Notes under the pieces: generated by a model
Seen by the model: the letters and a program-made list of their open reading frames with translations, nothing else
What the model was told of the DNA's origin: nothing
Databases searched by the model: none
Assembly (NCBI GenBank): GCA_035934555.1
Contig: DASYXT010000002.1
Location: forward strand, 1 to 64,000
DNA: 64,000 bases
Source of the DNA: DASYXT01 sp035934555
Lineage (GTDB): Bacteria > Verrucomicrobiota > Verrucomicrobiia > Limisphaerales > UBA8199
Direction of reading: 5' to 3'
Made by a program: the position numbers and the translations under genes
Shown: positions 26,213-34,738 of the stretch, in pieces
Layout of the letters: each line of letters begins with the position of its first letter
How positions within the stretch are numbered: position 1 is the first letter of the stretch

Positions 26213-26916
26213 GCTTCGTCGCGTGCGGTTTTGCGCGCGCGCGCCCGCGGTGCGACGGGCCGTTCCGAGACCCCAACGCGCGGACAGAGCTGCTGCAGTT
26301 CGCATCCCGGGCAGTCGGGGTTCCGGGCGAAACAACGGCGGCGCCCGTGCCATATCAGATAATGGCTGAAGAATGCCCATTGCGCCTGGGGCACAACCGC
26401 CATCAGGTCTTGTTCGATTTTCTGGGGTTCGGAGTGGTTGGTCAGGCCCAGGCGTTGCGACAGGCGCGCCACGTGCGTGTCCACCACCACGCCCACATTG
26501 ACGTTGAAAGCGTTGCCCAGCACAACATTCGCGGTCTTGCGCCCAACGCCGCCCAATTCGACCAGTTCCTCCATCGTCGCCGGCACCTGGCCGAGGTGGC
26601 GTTCGACGATCGCGCGGCAGGCAGCCTGTATGCTCTTGGCCTTGTTCCGAAAGAACCCGGTGGATCGGATTTCCTGCTCCAACTGGGCTGAAGCCGCATT
26701 GGCGAAATCTGCGGCTGAGCGGTATTTTTTGAACAGGTCGGCAGTCACAATATTGACGCGCTTATCTGTGCATTGAGCGGAGAGAATGGTGGCGATCAAC
26801 AGTTCAAGCGGATTGGAAAAATTCAGCTCGCAATGCGCATCGGGGTACGTCCGGCGAAGAGCGGCGATGAGTTTTTTGACGCGCAGCGTCTTTGCACTTT
26901 GTGACTCGCGTGCCAT
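26209..26916 (-). CDS. nth: Endonuclease III, DNA glycosylase/AP lyase
   Basis: This is a 235-residue base-excision-repair enzyme that removes oxidised pyrimidines and nicks the abasic site. The helix-hairpin-helix carries the catalytic Lys127 in LGGVGRKTANVV, and the catalytic Asp146 is in VVVDTHVARL. The [4Fe-4S] cluster cysteines are in CFARNPDCPGCELQQLCP with the standard C-x6-C-x2-C-x5-C spacing. One extra residue separates Lys and Asp compared with E. coli. A basic tail follows the cluster. It is translationally coupled to the lipoate-ligase-like gene by an ATGA overlap, though the two functions are unrelated. Confidence 0.96.
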   Translation of the reverse strand: MARESQSAKTLRVKKLIAALRRTYPDAHCELNFSNPLELLIATILSAQCTDKRVNIVTADLFKKYRSAADFANAASAQLEQEIRSTGFFRNKAKSIQAACRAIVERHLGQVPATMEELVELGGVGRKTANVVLGNAFNVNVGVVVDTHVARLSQRLGLTNHSEPQKIEQDLMAVVPQAQWAFFSHYLIWHGRRRCFARNPDCPGCELQQLCPRVGVSERPVAPRARARKTARDEA

Positions 26917-26958
26917 CGCCGCAGAGTAAGGCCAGGACCAGAGCCGGGCAAGCGCGGA

Positions 26959-27078
26959 CGGCGCGCGGACTTTAGTCAGACTTTAGTCCGCAGCAATAAT
27001 CGAATTGAAGGTGGCCGGGATGATGTTGCAGCGCGCTTGAACGTTTGGCCGTTGCTGCGGACTAAAGTCCGCGCGCCG
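26959..27078. repeat. Paired-hairpin intergenic repeat (GCGGACT/AGTCCGC type), second copy
   Basis: Left arm 26959-26997 and right arm 27051-27078 are inverted GC-rich palindromes around ACTTTAGT/ACTAAAGT with CAGCAAT at the inner end. The left arm carries an internal duplication (ACTTTAGTCAGACTTTAGTCC), as in the 6907 and 56692 copies. It ends seven bases before the stop codon of the histidine kinase fragment and lies upstream of nth. Confidence 0.85.
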
Positions 27079-27085
27079 CAGCCAT

Positions 27086-27439
27086 TTACTGGCCGTCGTG
27101 CAGGTCCAGCCAAAACCGGCTGCCTTGGCCCGGCTCGGACTCGACCCCCGCCTCACCGCCCATCCGCTGTACGGCTTTGCGCACAATCGCCAGGCCAATG
27201 CCTGTGCCGGGATAGGTCTGCTGATTATGCACTCGCTCGAAAATCCCGAATACCCGTTTTTGCGCTTCCTCGGGGATGCCGATGCCGTTGTCCTCGAACC
27301 AAATGCGCACGCGGTGCGCGCCGCAGCCGGGTTCGGCCCGAATCCGGACGCGGGGCACGGCGCCCGGAGGGACAAATTTGATCGCGTTATCCAGCAGGTT
27401 GGTGATGCACTGAGTCAGGTACGCTTCGTGCCCCAGCAC
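27086..27439 (-). pseudogene. C-terminal ATPase half of a frameshifted histidine kinase
   Basis: The 117-residue frame is an intact HATPase_c domain: N-box LTQCITNLLDNAIKF, G1 box FEDNGIGIP, F-box FGIFERV and G2 box GTGIGLAIV. It lacks a dimerisation domain of its own. The same frame stays open further upstream and encodes EFQPPKAQIEIE, which joins directly to the end of the preceding kinase fragment if one G is removed from the GGG at minus-strand positions 27492-27490. It is therefore the second half of the gene starting at 28685. A real frameshift mutation or a sequencing error are both possible; an independent start at GTG 27439 is unlikely. Confidence 0.85.
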
Positions 27440-27473
27440 CTTGGGCAGAGGTCGTTCGATTTCAATTTGAGCC

Positions 27474-28685
27474 TTAGGCGGCTGAAACTCCCGGCCGCTC
27501 TTCGATGAGTTGCTGCAGGAGCGGTTCCAGGTCCACTTTGGTCAGCCGCAAGGACGTGCGCGACACGCTGCTGTAAGCCAGCACATCCTGAATTAACCGG
27601 TCCAGCCTGCTCGCCGCCACCGACATACGGTTCAGCAAATCCAACTCCGCCGGTGTCAGCTTCGCTCCGGCATCCTCTCTGAGCACTTGCGAAAAGCTTT
27701 GAATCGTTCGCAACGGCGCGCGCATATCATGCGAGAGGCTGTAGGAAAAACTTTCGAGCTCGGCGATCGTCTCCTGCAGGTCCGCCGTTCGCTGGTCCAC
27801 GGTCGCTTCGAGGTTCCGTGCGTAGTTCTCGAGCTCGGCATGCGCTTTAGCCAGTTCCTGTTCCATCGCTTTGCGCTGGCTGATGTCAATCACCGAAGCA
27901 AGCACGACTTTGCCTTCCGGGGTGTCAGCGGGGTTTAGACCTACCTCGACCGGGAACTCGCTGCCGTCTTTGCGACGGCCGAACAAGTCGCGCCCCAGGC
28001 CCATGGCAAGGGCTTGCGGCGAAAGCAGGAAGGTATCGCGCAAATCAGGGTGCTCCCGCCGAAATCGGTCGGGCAATAATATTTCGATGGATTGGCCCAG
28101 CAGTTCCGAGCGGTCATAACCGAACAGGCGTTCCATTTGTGAATTCACCATCATCATCCGGCCTTGTTCGTCCACCATCACCATGCCGTTCGGCGCGGCT
28201 TCGATGACCAACCGCAGCCGCGCCGCACCGATCTCGAACTGCTTGCGCTGGCTGATGTCCTGGTGGATTTTTGACGCGCCAATGAGGCGGCCCTGCTTGT
28301 CGCGAATGGGGGAAATGGTCAAGGACACGTGGACGTGACGCCCATCTTTGGTCAGACGTTGCGTCTCGAAATGTTCCACGCGATGCCCGTGCCGCACCCG
28401 GTCCAGGATCGCGCGCTCCTGCTGGAGCAGTTCCGGCGGAATGATGCGCTCGACCGGCTCGCCCAGGATCTCCTCCTGTGTATAACCAAACACCCGCTCG
28501 GCTCCCGGGTTCCAACTGGTGACGTGGCCGTCAAGGTCAATCCCGATGATGGGGTTATCCGAAGATGCGACAATCGCCGCCAGGAACTCCTCCGGACTGA
28601 CGCCCGTCGGACGAGCAGAATGCTCGGTTGGTTTTGCAGTTTGGCTCCGGCGCCCGCCTTTAGAACCGGCTTTAATCGCATCCAT
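27474..28685 (-). CDS. N-terminal part of a frameshifted PAS-PAS-HisKA sensor kinase
   Basis: This 403-residue frame holds two PAS domains (about residues 28-150 and 160-275; the first begins FLAAIVASSDNPIIGID), a short coiled coil, and a HisKA dimerisation domain with phosphoacceptor His319 in SYSLSHDMRAP. It stops soon after LIEERP, before any ATP-binding domain. The ATPase domain continues in another frame at 27439-27086. Removing one G at 27490-27492 restores a single kinase of about 530 residues. There is no membrane segment, so the kinase would be cytoplasmic. It lies 126 bases upstream of the end of the Bat operon and has no adjacent response regulator. Confidence 0.9.
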   Translation of the reverse strand: MDAIKAGSKGGRRSQTAKPTEHSARPTGVSPEEFLAAIVASSDNPIIGIDLDGHVTSWNPGAERVFGYTQEEILGEPVERIIPPELLQQERAILDRVRHGHRVEHFETQRLTKDGRHVHVSLTISPIRDKQGRLIGASKIHQDISQRKQFEIGAARLRLVIEAAPNGMVMVDEQGRMMMVNSQMERLFGYDRSELLGQSIEILLPDRFRREHPDLRDTFLLSPQALAMGLGRDLFGRRKDGSEFPVEVGLNPADTPEGKVVLASVIDISQRKAMEQELAKAHAELENYARNLEATVDQRTADLQETIAELESFSYSLSHDMRAPLRTIQSFSQVLREDAGAKLTPAELDLLNRMSVAASRLDRLIQDVLAYSSVSRTSLRLTKVDLEPLLQQLIEERPGVSAA

Positions 28686-28811
28686 CGCTACGGGGGTTCT
28701 TGTAATCCCGTCGTACCCTACTGCGACCTGTCCAAAATCGCAAATGACTGTGCCTGAAATGCTACGGTTCGCGCGGGTCTGTTGGAAGCGTCCCCAGGCT
28801 TGGCGGATTTA

Positions 28812-29648
28812 CTATCGCACCTGCGTCACCAGGCCAAACTGGGATTTCTCCACCCAGCCCAGGGCGCGGTTGGTGCGCAGGAGCAAATAATGGCCGTGGA
28901 CGCGCTCGACCCGGGCAGGTTCGCCGGCCGCCAGGCGAGTGAGATACTGGGCCTGCGCGGTCGGTGTCAGGCGCAGGGGTGTATCCTTTTGAATGACGAA
29001 CCCCAGCCTGGACCGAGTCTGAATTCCAATTTGTGCCGGAATGCTCAAGAGGAACAAGGCAAGGCCGAACGCGGCGACAGCCTGGTGCCAGGCAGCTTTG
29101 CGCACCCGGAAGATGCCAGGAAGCAGACCCATACCCACCACCAGCCAGAGGCTCAGGGCGCAGAGCCAGCCCCAGCCATTGAGCGGCAACCAAGCGGAAA
29201 CGGCTTCATACCAGGTCAGGTCGGGCGACTCGAGTTGCGCGGTCTTGCGGGCAAAGCGCAGGTTGTTGCGCGAGGCCTCTGCCAGCGGGTTGAGCCAGAG
29301 GGCCTGTTCCCACGCCAGAATCGCGGGACCGATTTGGCCGGTTTCCCATTCGGCATTGCCCAGGTTTTGCAACGTGCCGCAGGCCGGGCGCAAACCGGCG
29401 GATTGGCGGAAAGCGGCCGCGGCGGCTGGGTAATCGCCGTTATGATAGGCTTCGGCACCGGCGCGGAATAGAAGGTCCGCAGTTGGAGCGGCGTGGGTCG
29501 GGAAAGCGAACAGGAGGGACATCAGGAACAAACCTCCGGCGTTCAAGCTCCAACCTCCAAACTTCAACCTAAAACCATGCGGTGGCGAGCTGCCGATTAT
29601 AACTCGGCAACACAGCAGCTTAAAAACGTGCCCTCCGCGCGAGGTCAT
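28812..29648 (-). CDS. batE: BatE-like TPR protein with SH3-type C-terminus, last gene of the Bat operon
   Basis: This membrane protein has TPR repeats at about residues 55-125 of the long form (LLFRAGAEAYHNGDYPAAAAAFRQ), two membrane helices in the middle (around PLNGWGWLCALSLWLVV and the AFGLALFLLSIPAQI segment), and a C-terminal SH3-like domain (about 205-278) ending LGWVEKSQFGLV. This layout matches BatE. The start is uncertain: ATG 29648 overlaps the batD stop as ATGA, but a signal sequence would then sit 40 residues in. ATG 29522, 10 bases after a GGAGG, is the alternative. Bat proteins are thought to form an envelope complex with MoxR. Confidence 0.85.
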   Translation of the reverse strand: MTSRGGHVFKLLCCRVIIGSSPPHGFRLKFGGWSLNAGGLFLMSLLFAFPTHAAPTADLLFRAGAEAYHNGDYPAAAAAFRQSAGLRPACGTLQNLGNAEWETGQIGPAILAWEQALWLNPLAEASRNNLRFARKTAQLESPDLTWYEAVSAWLPLNGWGWLCALSLWLVVGMGLLPGIFRVRKAAWHQAVAAFGLALFLLSIPAQIGIQTRSRLGFVIQKDTPLRLTPTAQAQYLTRLAAGEPARVERVHGHYLLLRTNRALGWVEKSQFGLVTQVR

Positions 29649-31684
29649 AGCTTGGCCTCCAGTTGTTCCAGGACGCAATCCAGGTCGGGCTTGAGGGGCA
29701 ACAATTCGGCGGGGTCGCGCCGGATTTCCCCAAACTGCGTCTCATCGGAAACCGCAAAGAATCGCCGGACGGTTTGGCCTGAACGAGTGGTTCGTTCGGG
29801 CTCGGGGAGCAGTTCGAGCACGTCCTGGCCCACCAGCGCGCGCGGCTCAGCCGGGTAATGCGGGGCGCAGGCGACACGCATTGCCTTGACGGCGGAGGCG
29901 GCAAACCGCGGCCCATCGCCGGTCCGCGCCGCTTTGTACAGCAGCCTGCGTTCGCGATGCAGCGCGCGCCGGGCGCGCCGGCGCAACATCACGTCCGGGT
30001 GCTGTTCCAGGAACCGGCGGCGGCGCTCCCACGCCCATAGGCCTGCAAAGGTGGCCAGGGGCGTGAGTTGGAGTAAAGGAAACCAGGGCTGGTTCTGGTT
30101 CGGGACAAGGGTCGCCGCCGAGATTCCGGGGGCGCTGTCCAGGCCGCTGAGAGTAAGTTCCTTCTCTGGTTGCACCGCGGCGGCATTGGCGCGCAGCAGC
30201 GCCCGCAAATCCGCTCCGGCCGGGCCGGGCTTCACCGTAATCGGGATGGGTTGAATACTCAGGTCCACATAGCTGCCGCGCTCGGGGTTAAAGCAGCAAA
30301 AAGGGATTTTGGGCGTGGCCCGAATTGAGGTTGAAAGTGGCACCAGCGCGTAGGTAAACGAAGCGAAACCTTGCGCTTGAATGGCGGGTAGAGGCAGGTT
30401 TTCGGACGGCACGGCAAAGATTTGCCAGTCGTTGAGTTGCGGCACCGGTGGCGCGACCAGGCGGGGCAGGTTGCTGTTGGCATCGCCGCGCACGCGGAGC
30501 GTGAGCTTGAGCATATCGCCGACGCGCGCCTCGGTGCTCGAGAGGGCCGGCGGCTCAATCGTGAACATCCCAACCGCGCCGGTGAAGCCGGGCAAACGCC
30601 CTTCGCGCGGCAGTGGCCGAACCTGGAGTGTAACAGGCTCCGATTCAAGTAGCGTATATTGCGGCGGTCCGCCGGAGAACGTCATGTGATTGGGGCCGGA
30701 AATCACGATGGTGTTCCCACCGAAACGGTTGCCGACAAAGCTCTGCGCCGAGAGCGATAGTGAACCGATAGCGATGGGAGTGATGCTGGCCTCATACACG
30801 AGGGAAGGGCTGCTGCCCATGCCCGGCCGGCGGTACATTTGTTCGATGTGCTGGCGAAGCGAGCCGTAATCGAGAATCAATCCCTGCCCGTTGATTTGAA
30901 TGGGGGGCGTCTGGACAGGGAGAAATAACTGGCTGTTGGGCGATGCGGGAAACCGAATAATAGCGCGCAGGCTCTGGCCGACATAAACGTTGGTGTCAGG
31001 CAGGTCAATCAGGAGTTGAGGGGCCGGCGTGACAGACTCAGGCGGCGCGTCGGTCACCTCCAGCACCGCGGCAGGCACGGTGACTTCCCGGTCATAAACC
31101 TTGGCTTTGAATTCCGGGATTACATATTGCCCGGCTTGGGCAGCCGCGATGTGAAAATTGAAACAGGTGCGCGGCTGCAGCTTCAGACCCGTAAAGGCGA
31201 GCATTTCGCCCTGGGCGCCTCGCTGCAACTTCAGAGCGGCGGGGGCAGGCAGCGGGTTCGGCAGCTCGATAGATTGTTCGAGCGCGTTAACCATCACCCG
31301 GTAGGTGGCGGTCTCACCCGGGCGGATGATCGGCGGGTCGAACGAGGCGGTCGGTACCACCGGCGAGTCCAGGTCAATCGAGGGGGAGGAGAGCATCAGC
31401 GACATCAACGGGTCGTGGGACTGGTTGGTCGAAGTCTGTGCGGCAAACAGCGGCGTGCCGGCCCCGAAGAGAAACAGCGTAGCAACCAGCAGCCACGCAC
31501 TCGAACGGGGGGCGCCGATTTCACGAAGTGTTTTGGACTGCGCCAGCCCTCTGGCGCTTTCGCAGGCTGGGCGGCATCCACAGCGGCAGAGGACTGCCGC
31601 AGTCCAAGACGCTGCGCGCGAGACGGCGAGACTGTTCCAAGTCCAAAATGCTGCGCGTCGGATCGGTGTCATCGGGCTTACCAT
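29645..31684 (-). CDS. batD: BatD-like membrane protein with repeat-derived N-terminal extension
   Basis: The frame predicts up to 679 residues. The mature part begins after a hydrophobic export segment (LLVATLFLFGAGTPLFA, about residues 67-83), followed by BatD-type beta-sandwich domains (FDPPIIRPGETATYRV; later SSTEARVGDMLKLTLRV), a membrane helix near residue 560 and a basic cytoplasmic tail. The first ATG (31684) overlaps the upstream stop codon; a second is at 31672. Roughly residues 20-52 are encoded by a palindromic repeat, so the export signal sits unusually deep, and no other start codon lies between repeat and signal. Function is inferred from the Bat operon; the molecular role is unknown. 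Confidence 0.87.
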   Translation of the reverse strand: MVSPMTPIRRAAFWTWNSLAVSRAASWTAAVLCRCGCRPACESARGLAQSKTLREIGAPRSSAWLLVATLFLFGAGTPLFAAQTSTNQSHDPLMSLMLSSPSIDLDSPVVPTASFDPPIIRPGETATYRVMVNALEQSIELPNPLPAPAALKLQRGAQGEMLAFTGLKLQPRTCFNFHIAAAQAGQYVIPEFKAKVYDREVTVPAAVLEVTDAPPESVTPAPQLLIDLPDTNVYVGQSLRAIIRFPASPNSQLFLPVQTPPIQINGQGLILDYGSLRQHIEQMYRRPGMGSSPSLVYEASITPIAIGSLSLSAQSFVGNRFGGNTIVISGPNHMTFSGGPPQYTLLESEPVTLQVRPLPREGRLPGFTGAVGMFTIEPPALSSTEARVGDMLKLTLRVRGDANSNLPRLVAPPVPQLNDWQIFAVPSENLPLPAIQAQGFASFTYALVPLSTSIRATPKIPFCCFNPERGSYVDLSIQPIPITVKPGPAGADLRALLRANAAAVQPEKELTLSGLDSAPGISAATLVPNQNQPWFPLLQLTPLATFAGLWAWERRRRFLEQHPDVMLRRRARRALHRERRLLYKAARTGDGPRFAASAVKAMRVACAPHYPAEPRALVGQDVLELLPEPERTTRSGQTVRRFFAVSDETQFGEIRRDPAELLPLKPDLDCVLEQLEAKL
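31533..31645. repeat. Palindromic repeat inside the 5' end of batD
   Basis: TTGGACTGCG (31533-31542) pairs with CGCAGTCCAA (31598-31607). Inside lie two perfect small hairpins, GCGCCAG/CTGGCGC and GCGGCAG/CTGCCGC, each with a four-base loop. A further related TTCCAAGTCCAAAATGCTGCGC follows to about 31655. The structure resembles other hairpin repeats in the window but has its own sequence. It leaves the batD frame open. Confidence 0.75.
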
Positions 31685-32679
31685 GGTTTCATGTCGTGAG
31701 GGGTGGGCTCAGCCGTGTCCTTCTGGCCCATCGGTAGTCGGCGCTCGGAATCCAGCTTGAATCCCTCGAGCAACCAACCGGCTTCCTCGCGTGAAAAGGT
31801 CATCTGCTCGCCTTGTTTGCTGGGCCCTTCCTTGTCGCCCGGCTTAGGCCCGTTGGGCATGTCCTCCTCTTCTTCATCATCACCGGCGCCGCCCGGCGGC
31901 ATGTCCGGTGCCGGGATACGGCCGCGGAGCGCTTTCATTTTTTCGCCCAATTGCTGGCCTTTGGCCTGGAGCGTGGCGCCGGTCTGTTGTAATTGGGAGA
32001 GGGTATCAATGAGCCGGGCGATCCAGCGCTCGACCGTGTCACTATTGGCGCGGGCGTCAGTATCATTGGGCGTCAGCTCGAGGTCACTGCGGAAATCCCC
32101 GTCCGAACGCTGCCATTTATTCAGAGCGCTGCCGTGAGTTTCGAGCGCGCGTTGCACGGCCTTGGTCGCCGCTTTCAATTCGTGGCGGGCGCCGCGGCCG
32201 CGCAAGTACGCGGCGACCATCTGCTGCACATCGTTGCTAGCCAGCGCGGCATCGGCGTCGCGAGTGGCCTGGTCGGCCATTTGCGCCGCCGCCTCACCGC
32301 GGTCGTTGGTCGGGCCGGCGGCAGGGCCTTTCTTGATTTCCTCGATGCCCTGGCCGAAGCGGACGTGGCCGAGATTGTAAAGAGCGGGAGGTTGCAGGCG
32401 TGCGGCCTGGCTGCCCAGCGCGCTTTCGAAATAAGCCTCTGCTTCGCGCAATTTGCCCGCGCGCAATTGCTCTGTTCCGGCGTTAAAGAACTCGCGCGGA
32501 GTGATCGGCGCGGGCCGTTCAGGAGGGGCAGGGGGCTCGGTGGGCGCCGACGGCGGGGTCGCTGCGAGTGCGGAGCTGGCGAGCAGGAGCGCGCCGAGCA
32601 GGCTGAGTTGAAATGGGCGCCGTGCGGCGCGGAGGGCTCGTCGCAGGCTTGCGGCCGGCTGTTGCGAGGTCGCGATCAT
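31678..32679 (-). CDS. TPR-containing secreted protein of the Bat operon (BatC-like)
   Basis: This 333-residue protein has a signal peptide (hydrophobic about residues 23-39), a Pro-rich linker (about 40-60) and TPR-like repeats (FNAGTEQLRAGKLREAEAYFE; LYNLGHVRFGQG). A charged coiled-coil-rich middle follows, then an acidic stretch DDEEEEDMPNGPKPGDKEG and a tail with GWLLEGFKLD. In other Bat operons this position is held by BatC, a small TPR protein between the VWA proteins and BatD. The start codon overlaps the batB stop as ATGA, and its own stop lies inside the start of batD, so translation is probably coupled at both ends. It is longer than usual BatC. Confidence 0.85.
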   Translation of the reverse strand: MIATSQQPAASLRRALRAARRPFQLSLLGALLLASSALAATPPSAPTEPPAPPERPAPITPREFFNAGTEQLRAGKLREAEAYFESALGSQAARLQPPALYNLGHVRFGQGIEEIKKGPAAGPTNDRGEAAAQMADQATRDADAALASNDVQQMVAAYLRGRGARHELKAATKAVQRALETHGSALNKWQRSDGDFRSDLELTPNDTDARANSDTVERWIARLIDTLSQLQQTGATLQAKGQQLGEKMKALRGRIPAPDMPPGGAGDDEEEEDMPNGPKPGDKEGPSKQGEQMTFSREEAGWLLEGFKLDSERRLPMGQKDTAEPTPHDMKPW

Positions 32680-33701
32680 AGGGCAGTCTGGCCCAGGCGT
32701 CGCCGGGTGCCGATGAGGGATTCTACCACCAGGAACACCAGCACACCAGCCACAGGCAGATGATAACGGTCCACGCCAAATTTACGGAGCGGAGCCGAGC
32801 CGGAGCCCAGCGACAGATGTTCGAGGTCGAACCTGACCTTGGCCAGGCCTTCGCCCAGAGGCCCGAGCGGATAATAGGCGCCATGGGTGATTTGGGCGAT
32901 CGCGCGCAGCGTGGTGTCGTCGAGGTGACTGACAACAGGCTCGTTTTTGTAGCGCAGGACCTGGGGCTGACCCTGGTCAGAGAGATAGCGGATTTCAGAG
33001 CCGGCGGGGGTGCCGACACCAATCGTGAAGATCACCACGCCCTGCTTGGCCATTCGTTCGGCCATTTTCACCCCGCCCTTCTCGAGGTCCTCGCCATCGG
33101 TAACCAGCACCAGGATTTTCCGCGGTTGGTGTTTGTCCAAAGCGAGGAGCCCCTCATCCAGCGCGCGGCCCACGTCGGTACCGGCAATGGGAATGGTGTG
33201 ATCATCGACTGAAAGCAGCGAGTCCTCGAAGGCGGAGTAGTCGTAAGTCAGCGGACATTGGAGGAAGGCCTGACCGGCGAAGGCGACCAAGCCGACCCGC
33301 CCCTGGCCCTGGCGCTGGACAAAATCGAGGATGGCGAGTTTGGCGCGTTGGAGCCGATTCGGGTTGACATCGGTGGCGAGCATGCTACGCGAGCAGTCCA
33401 GCACGAATACCAAATCCTGGCCGAGCAAATGGCTTAGCTCGGTTTGCTGGCCCCATTGCGGGCGAGCCATGGCGATACCGAGACCGGCGACGGCCAGCAG
33501 CAGCAGCACTTCCTTGAGGCCGCGGCGCGCGGGGTTATGCGAGCGGGTCAGCCCGGCAAGGAACGCCGGCGCCGCTACCTGGGCTAATTGCCGGCGCCGC
33601 TGCCAGGCGGAATAGCGCTGTAACGCGAACAACGCCAGCGGGCCGAGGAACGCCAGCCACAGCCATCCGGGTTCGGCAAAATGGGGTTGGGCGATGTTCA
33701 T
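32676..33701 (-). CDS. batB: BatB-like von Willebrand factor A membrane protein
   Basis: This is an aerotolerance-type VWA protein of about 341 residues. It has N-terminal membrane segments (WLWLAFLGPLALFAL and a second near 60-78), a VWA domain at about 90-280 with the metal-ion-dependent adhesion motif LDCSRSM (DxSxS) and later TDVGRALDE and TDGEDLEKG, and a final membrane helix near 315-335. I start at ATG 33701, which overlaps the batA stop as ATGA. VWA proteins with MoxR partners bind protein ligands through the metal site. It probably forms a complex with BatA in the cytoplasmic membrane with the VWA domain outside. Confidence 0.92.
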   Translation of the reverse strand: MNIAQPHFAEPGWLWLAFLGPLALFALQRYSAWQRRRQLAQVAAPAFLAGLTRSHNPARRGLKEVLLLLAVAGLGIAMARPQWGQQTELSHLLGQDLVFVLDCSRSMLATDVNPNRLQRAKLAILDFVQRQGQGRVGLVAFAGQAFLQCPLTYDYSAFEDSLLSVDDHTIPIAGTDVGRALDEGLLALDKHQPRKILVLVTDGEDLEKGGVKMAERMAKQGVVIFTIGVGTPAGSEIRYLSDQGQPQVLRYKNEPVVSHLDDTTLRAIAQITHGAYYPLGPLGEGLAKVRFDLEHLSLGSGSAPLRKFGVDRYHLPVAGVLVFLVVESLIGTRRRLGQTAL

Positions 33702-34738
33702 GGCACCCGGCGCAAACGCGTGTTGGCCAGCAGCATTTCCAGTGAGAACAGGCCCAGGGCCGCCAGCAAGGGCCACTGAAACAGCGGCCGATACGTGGTG
33801 AAGCGGCGCAGTTTGACCTCGGTCTTTTCCAGGCGATCGATCTCGTTGTAAATGCGTTTCAGTTCCTGACGATTGGTCGCCCGATAGAATTTGGCGTGGG
33901 ACAGGCTGGCCATTTTATCCAGCACATCATAATTGGCCGGTTGCAGCATCATGCCGGGAATGAGCTGCCCCGCGGCATCGAGCTCCAACTTGCCGGTGCT
34001 GGGATCAAACTTGGGCAGCATGCAAGGTTTCTCAATACCGATGCCGACCGTGTAAACTTTGATGCCGAGGGCGGCGGCTAGCTGCGCGGCGGGAACCGGA
34101 TCGATTTCACCCTTGTTGTTATCGCCGTCAGTCAGCAGGATGATCGTGCGGCTCTTGCTGTCCTTCAACACCTTCAGCCGCTTGGCGCCGGCGGCCGTCG
34201 CGTCGCCAATGGCCGTCCCCAAATCGCGGATCAGGCCCACGTGCAGCCGGCGAAGGTTCTCGATCAGCCAGTCATGATTCAGCGTCAGCGGGCTGGCCAG
34301 GTATGGCACCGCCGAGAACACAATCAAACCGAGGCGATCACTGGGGCGTTTGCGAATAAAATCTTCGAGCACTTCCGACGCGGTATCGAAGCGTGAAACC
34401 CGTTCAGATTCAGGCGCCATATCCAGCGCCATCATCGACCAGGACAAGTCGAGCACAAGCATGATATCGACACCACTGGCCTGGGTCTCGGTGTGGTCGG
34501 TGGCAAAACGCGGGCCCGCCAGCGCGACGATGCATAGCGCGATGGTCAGCAGACGGAGAAACAGCAGCAGGCGGCCGGCGGCGGCCCGGGCGGCCCCACC
34601 GGCCGCGCGGGCAATATCCGCGCTGGGAAAACACAACGCGGAGAACTTGCCGACGCGGCCGTGAAGAAATGAATAGACCGGGAGCAGCAGCAACAACGCG
34701 AGCAGCCAGGGATATTGAAACTGGAAGTTGGCTTGCAT
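33698..34738 (-). CDS. batA: BatA-like von Willebrand factor A membrane protein
   Basis: This 346-residue protein has two N-terminal membrane helices (PWLLALLLLLPVYSFL, and LLLFLRLLTIALCIVALAG near 55-75), a VWA domain from about 88 with the MIDAS motif DLSWSMM, the downstream Thr region and the TDGDNNKG loop, and a C-terminal helix (PLLAALGLFSLEMLL). The gene overlaps the DUF4381 stop by one base (TAATG) and the batB start by four, which indicates coupled translation. BatA and BatB are paralogues. Their exact job is unknown; in Bacteroides the operon affects oxygen tolerance and in Leptospira stress survival. Confidence 0.93.
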   Translation of the reverse strand: MQANFQFQYPWLLALLLLLPVYSFLHGRVGKFSALCFPSADIARAAGGAARAAAGRLLLFLRLLTIALCIVALAGPRFATDHTETQASGVDIMLVLDLSWSMMALDMAPESERVSRFDTASEVLEDFIRKRPSDRLGLIVFSAVPYLASPLTLNHDWLIENLRRLHVGLIRDLGTAIGDATAAGAKRLKVLKDSKSRTIILLTDGDNNKGEIDPVPAAQLAAALGIKVYTVGIGIEKPCMLPKFDPSTGKLELDAAGQLIPGMMLQPANYDVLDKMASLSHAKFYRATNRQELKRIYNEIDRLEKTEVKLRRFTTYRPLFQWPLLAALGLFSLEMLLANTRLRRVP

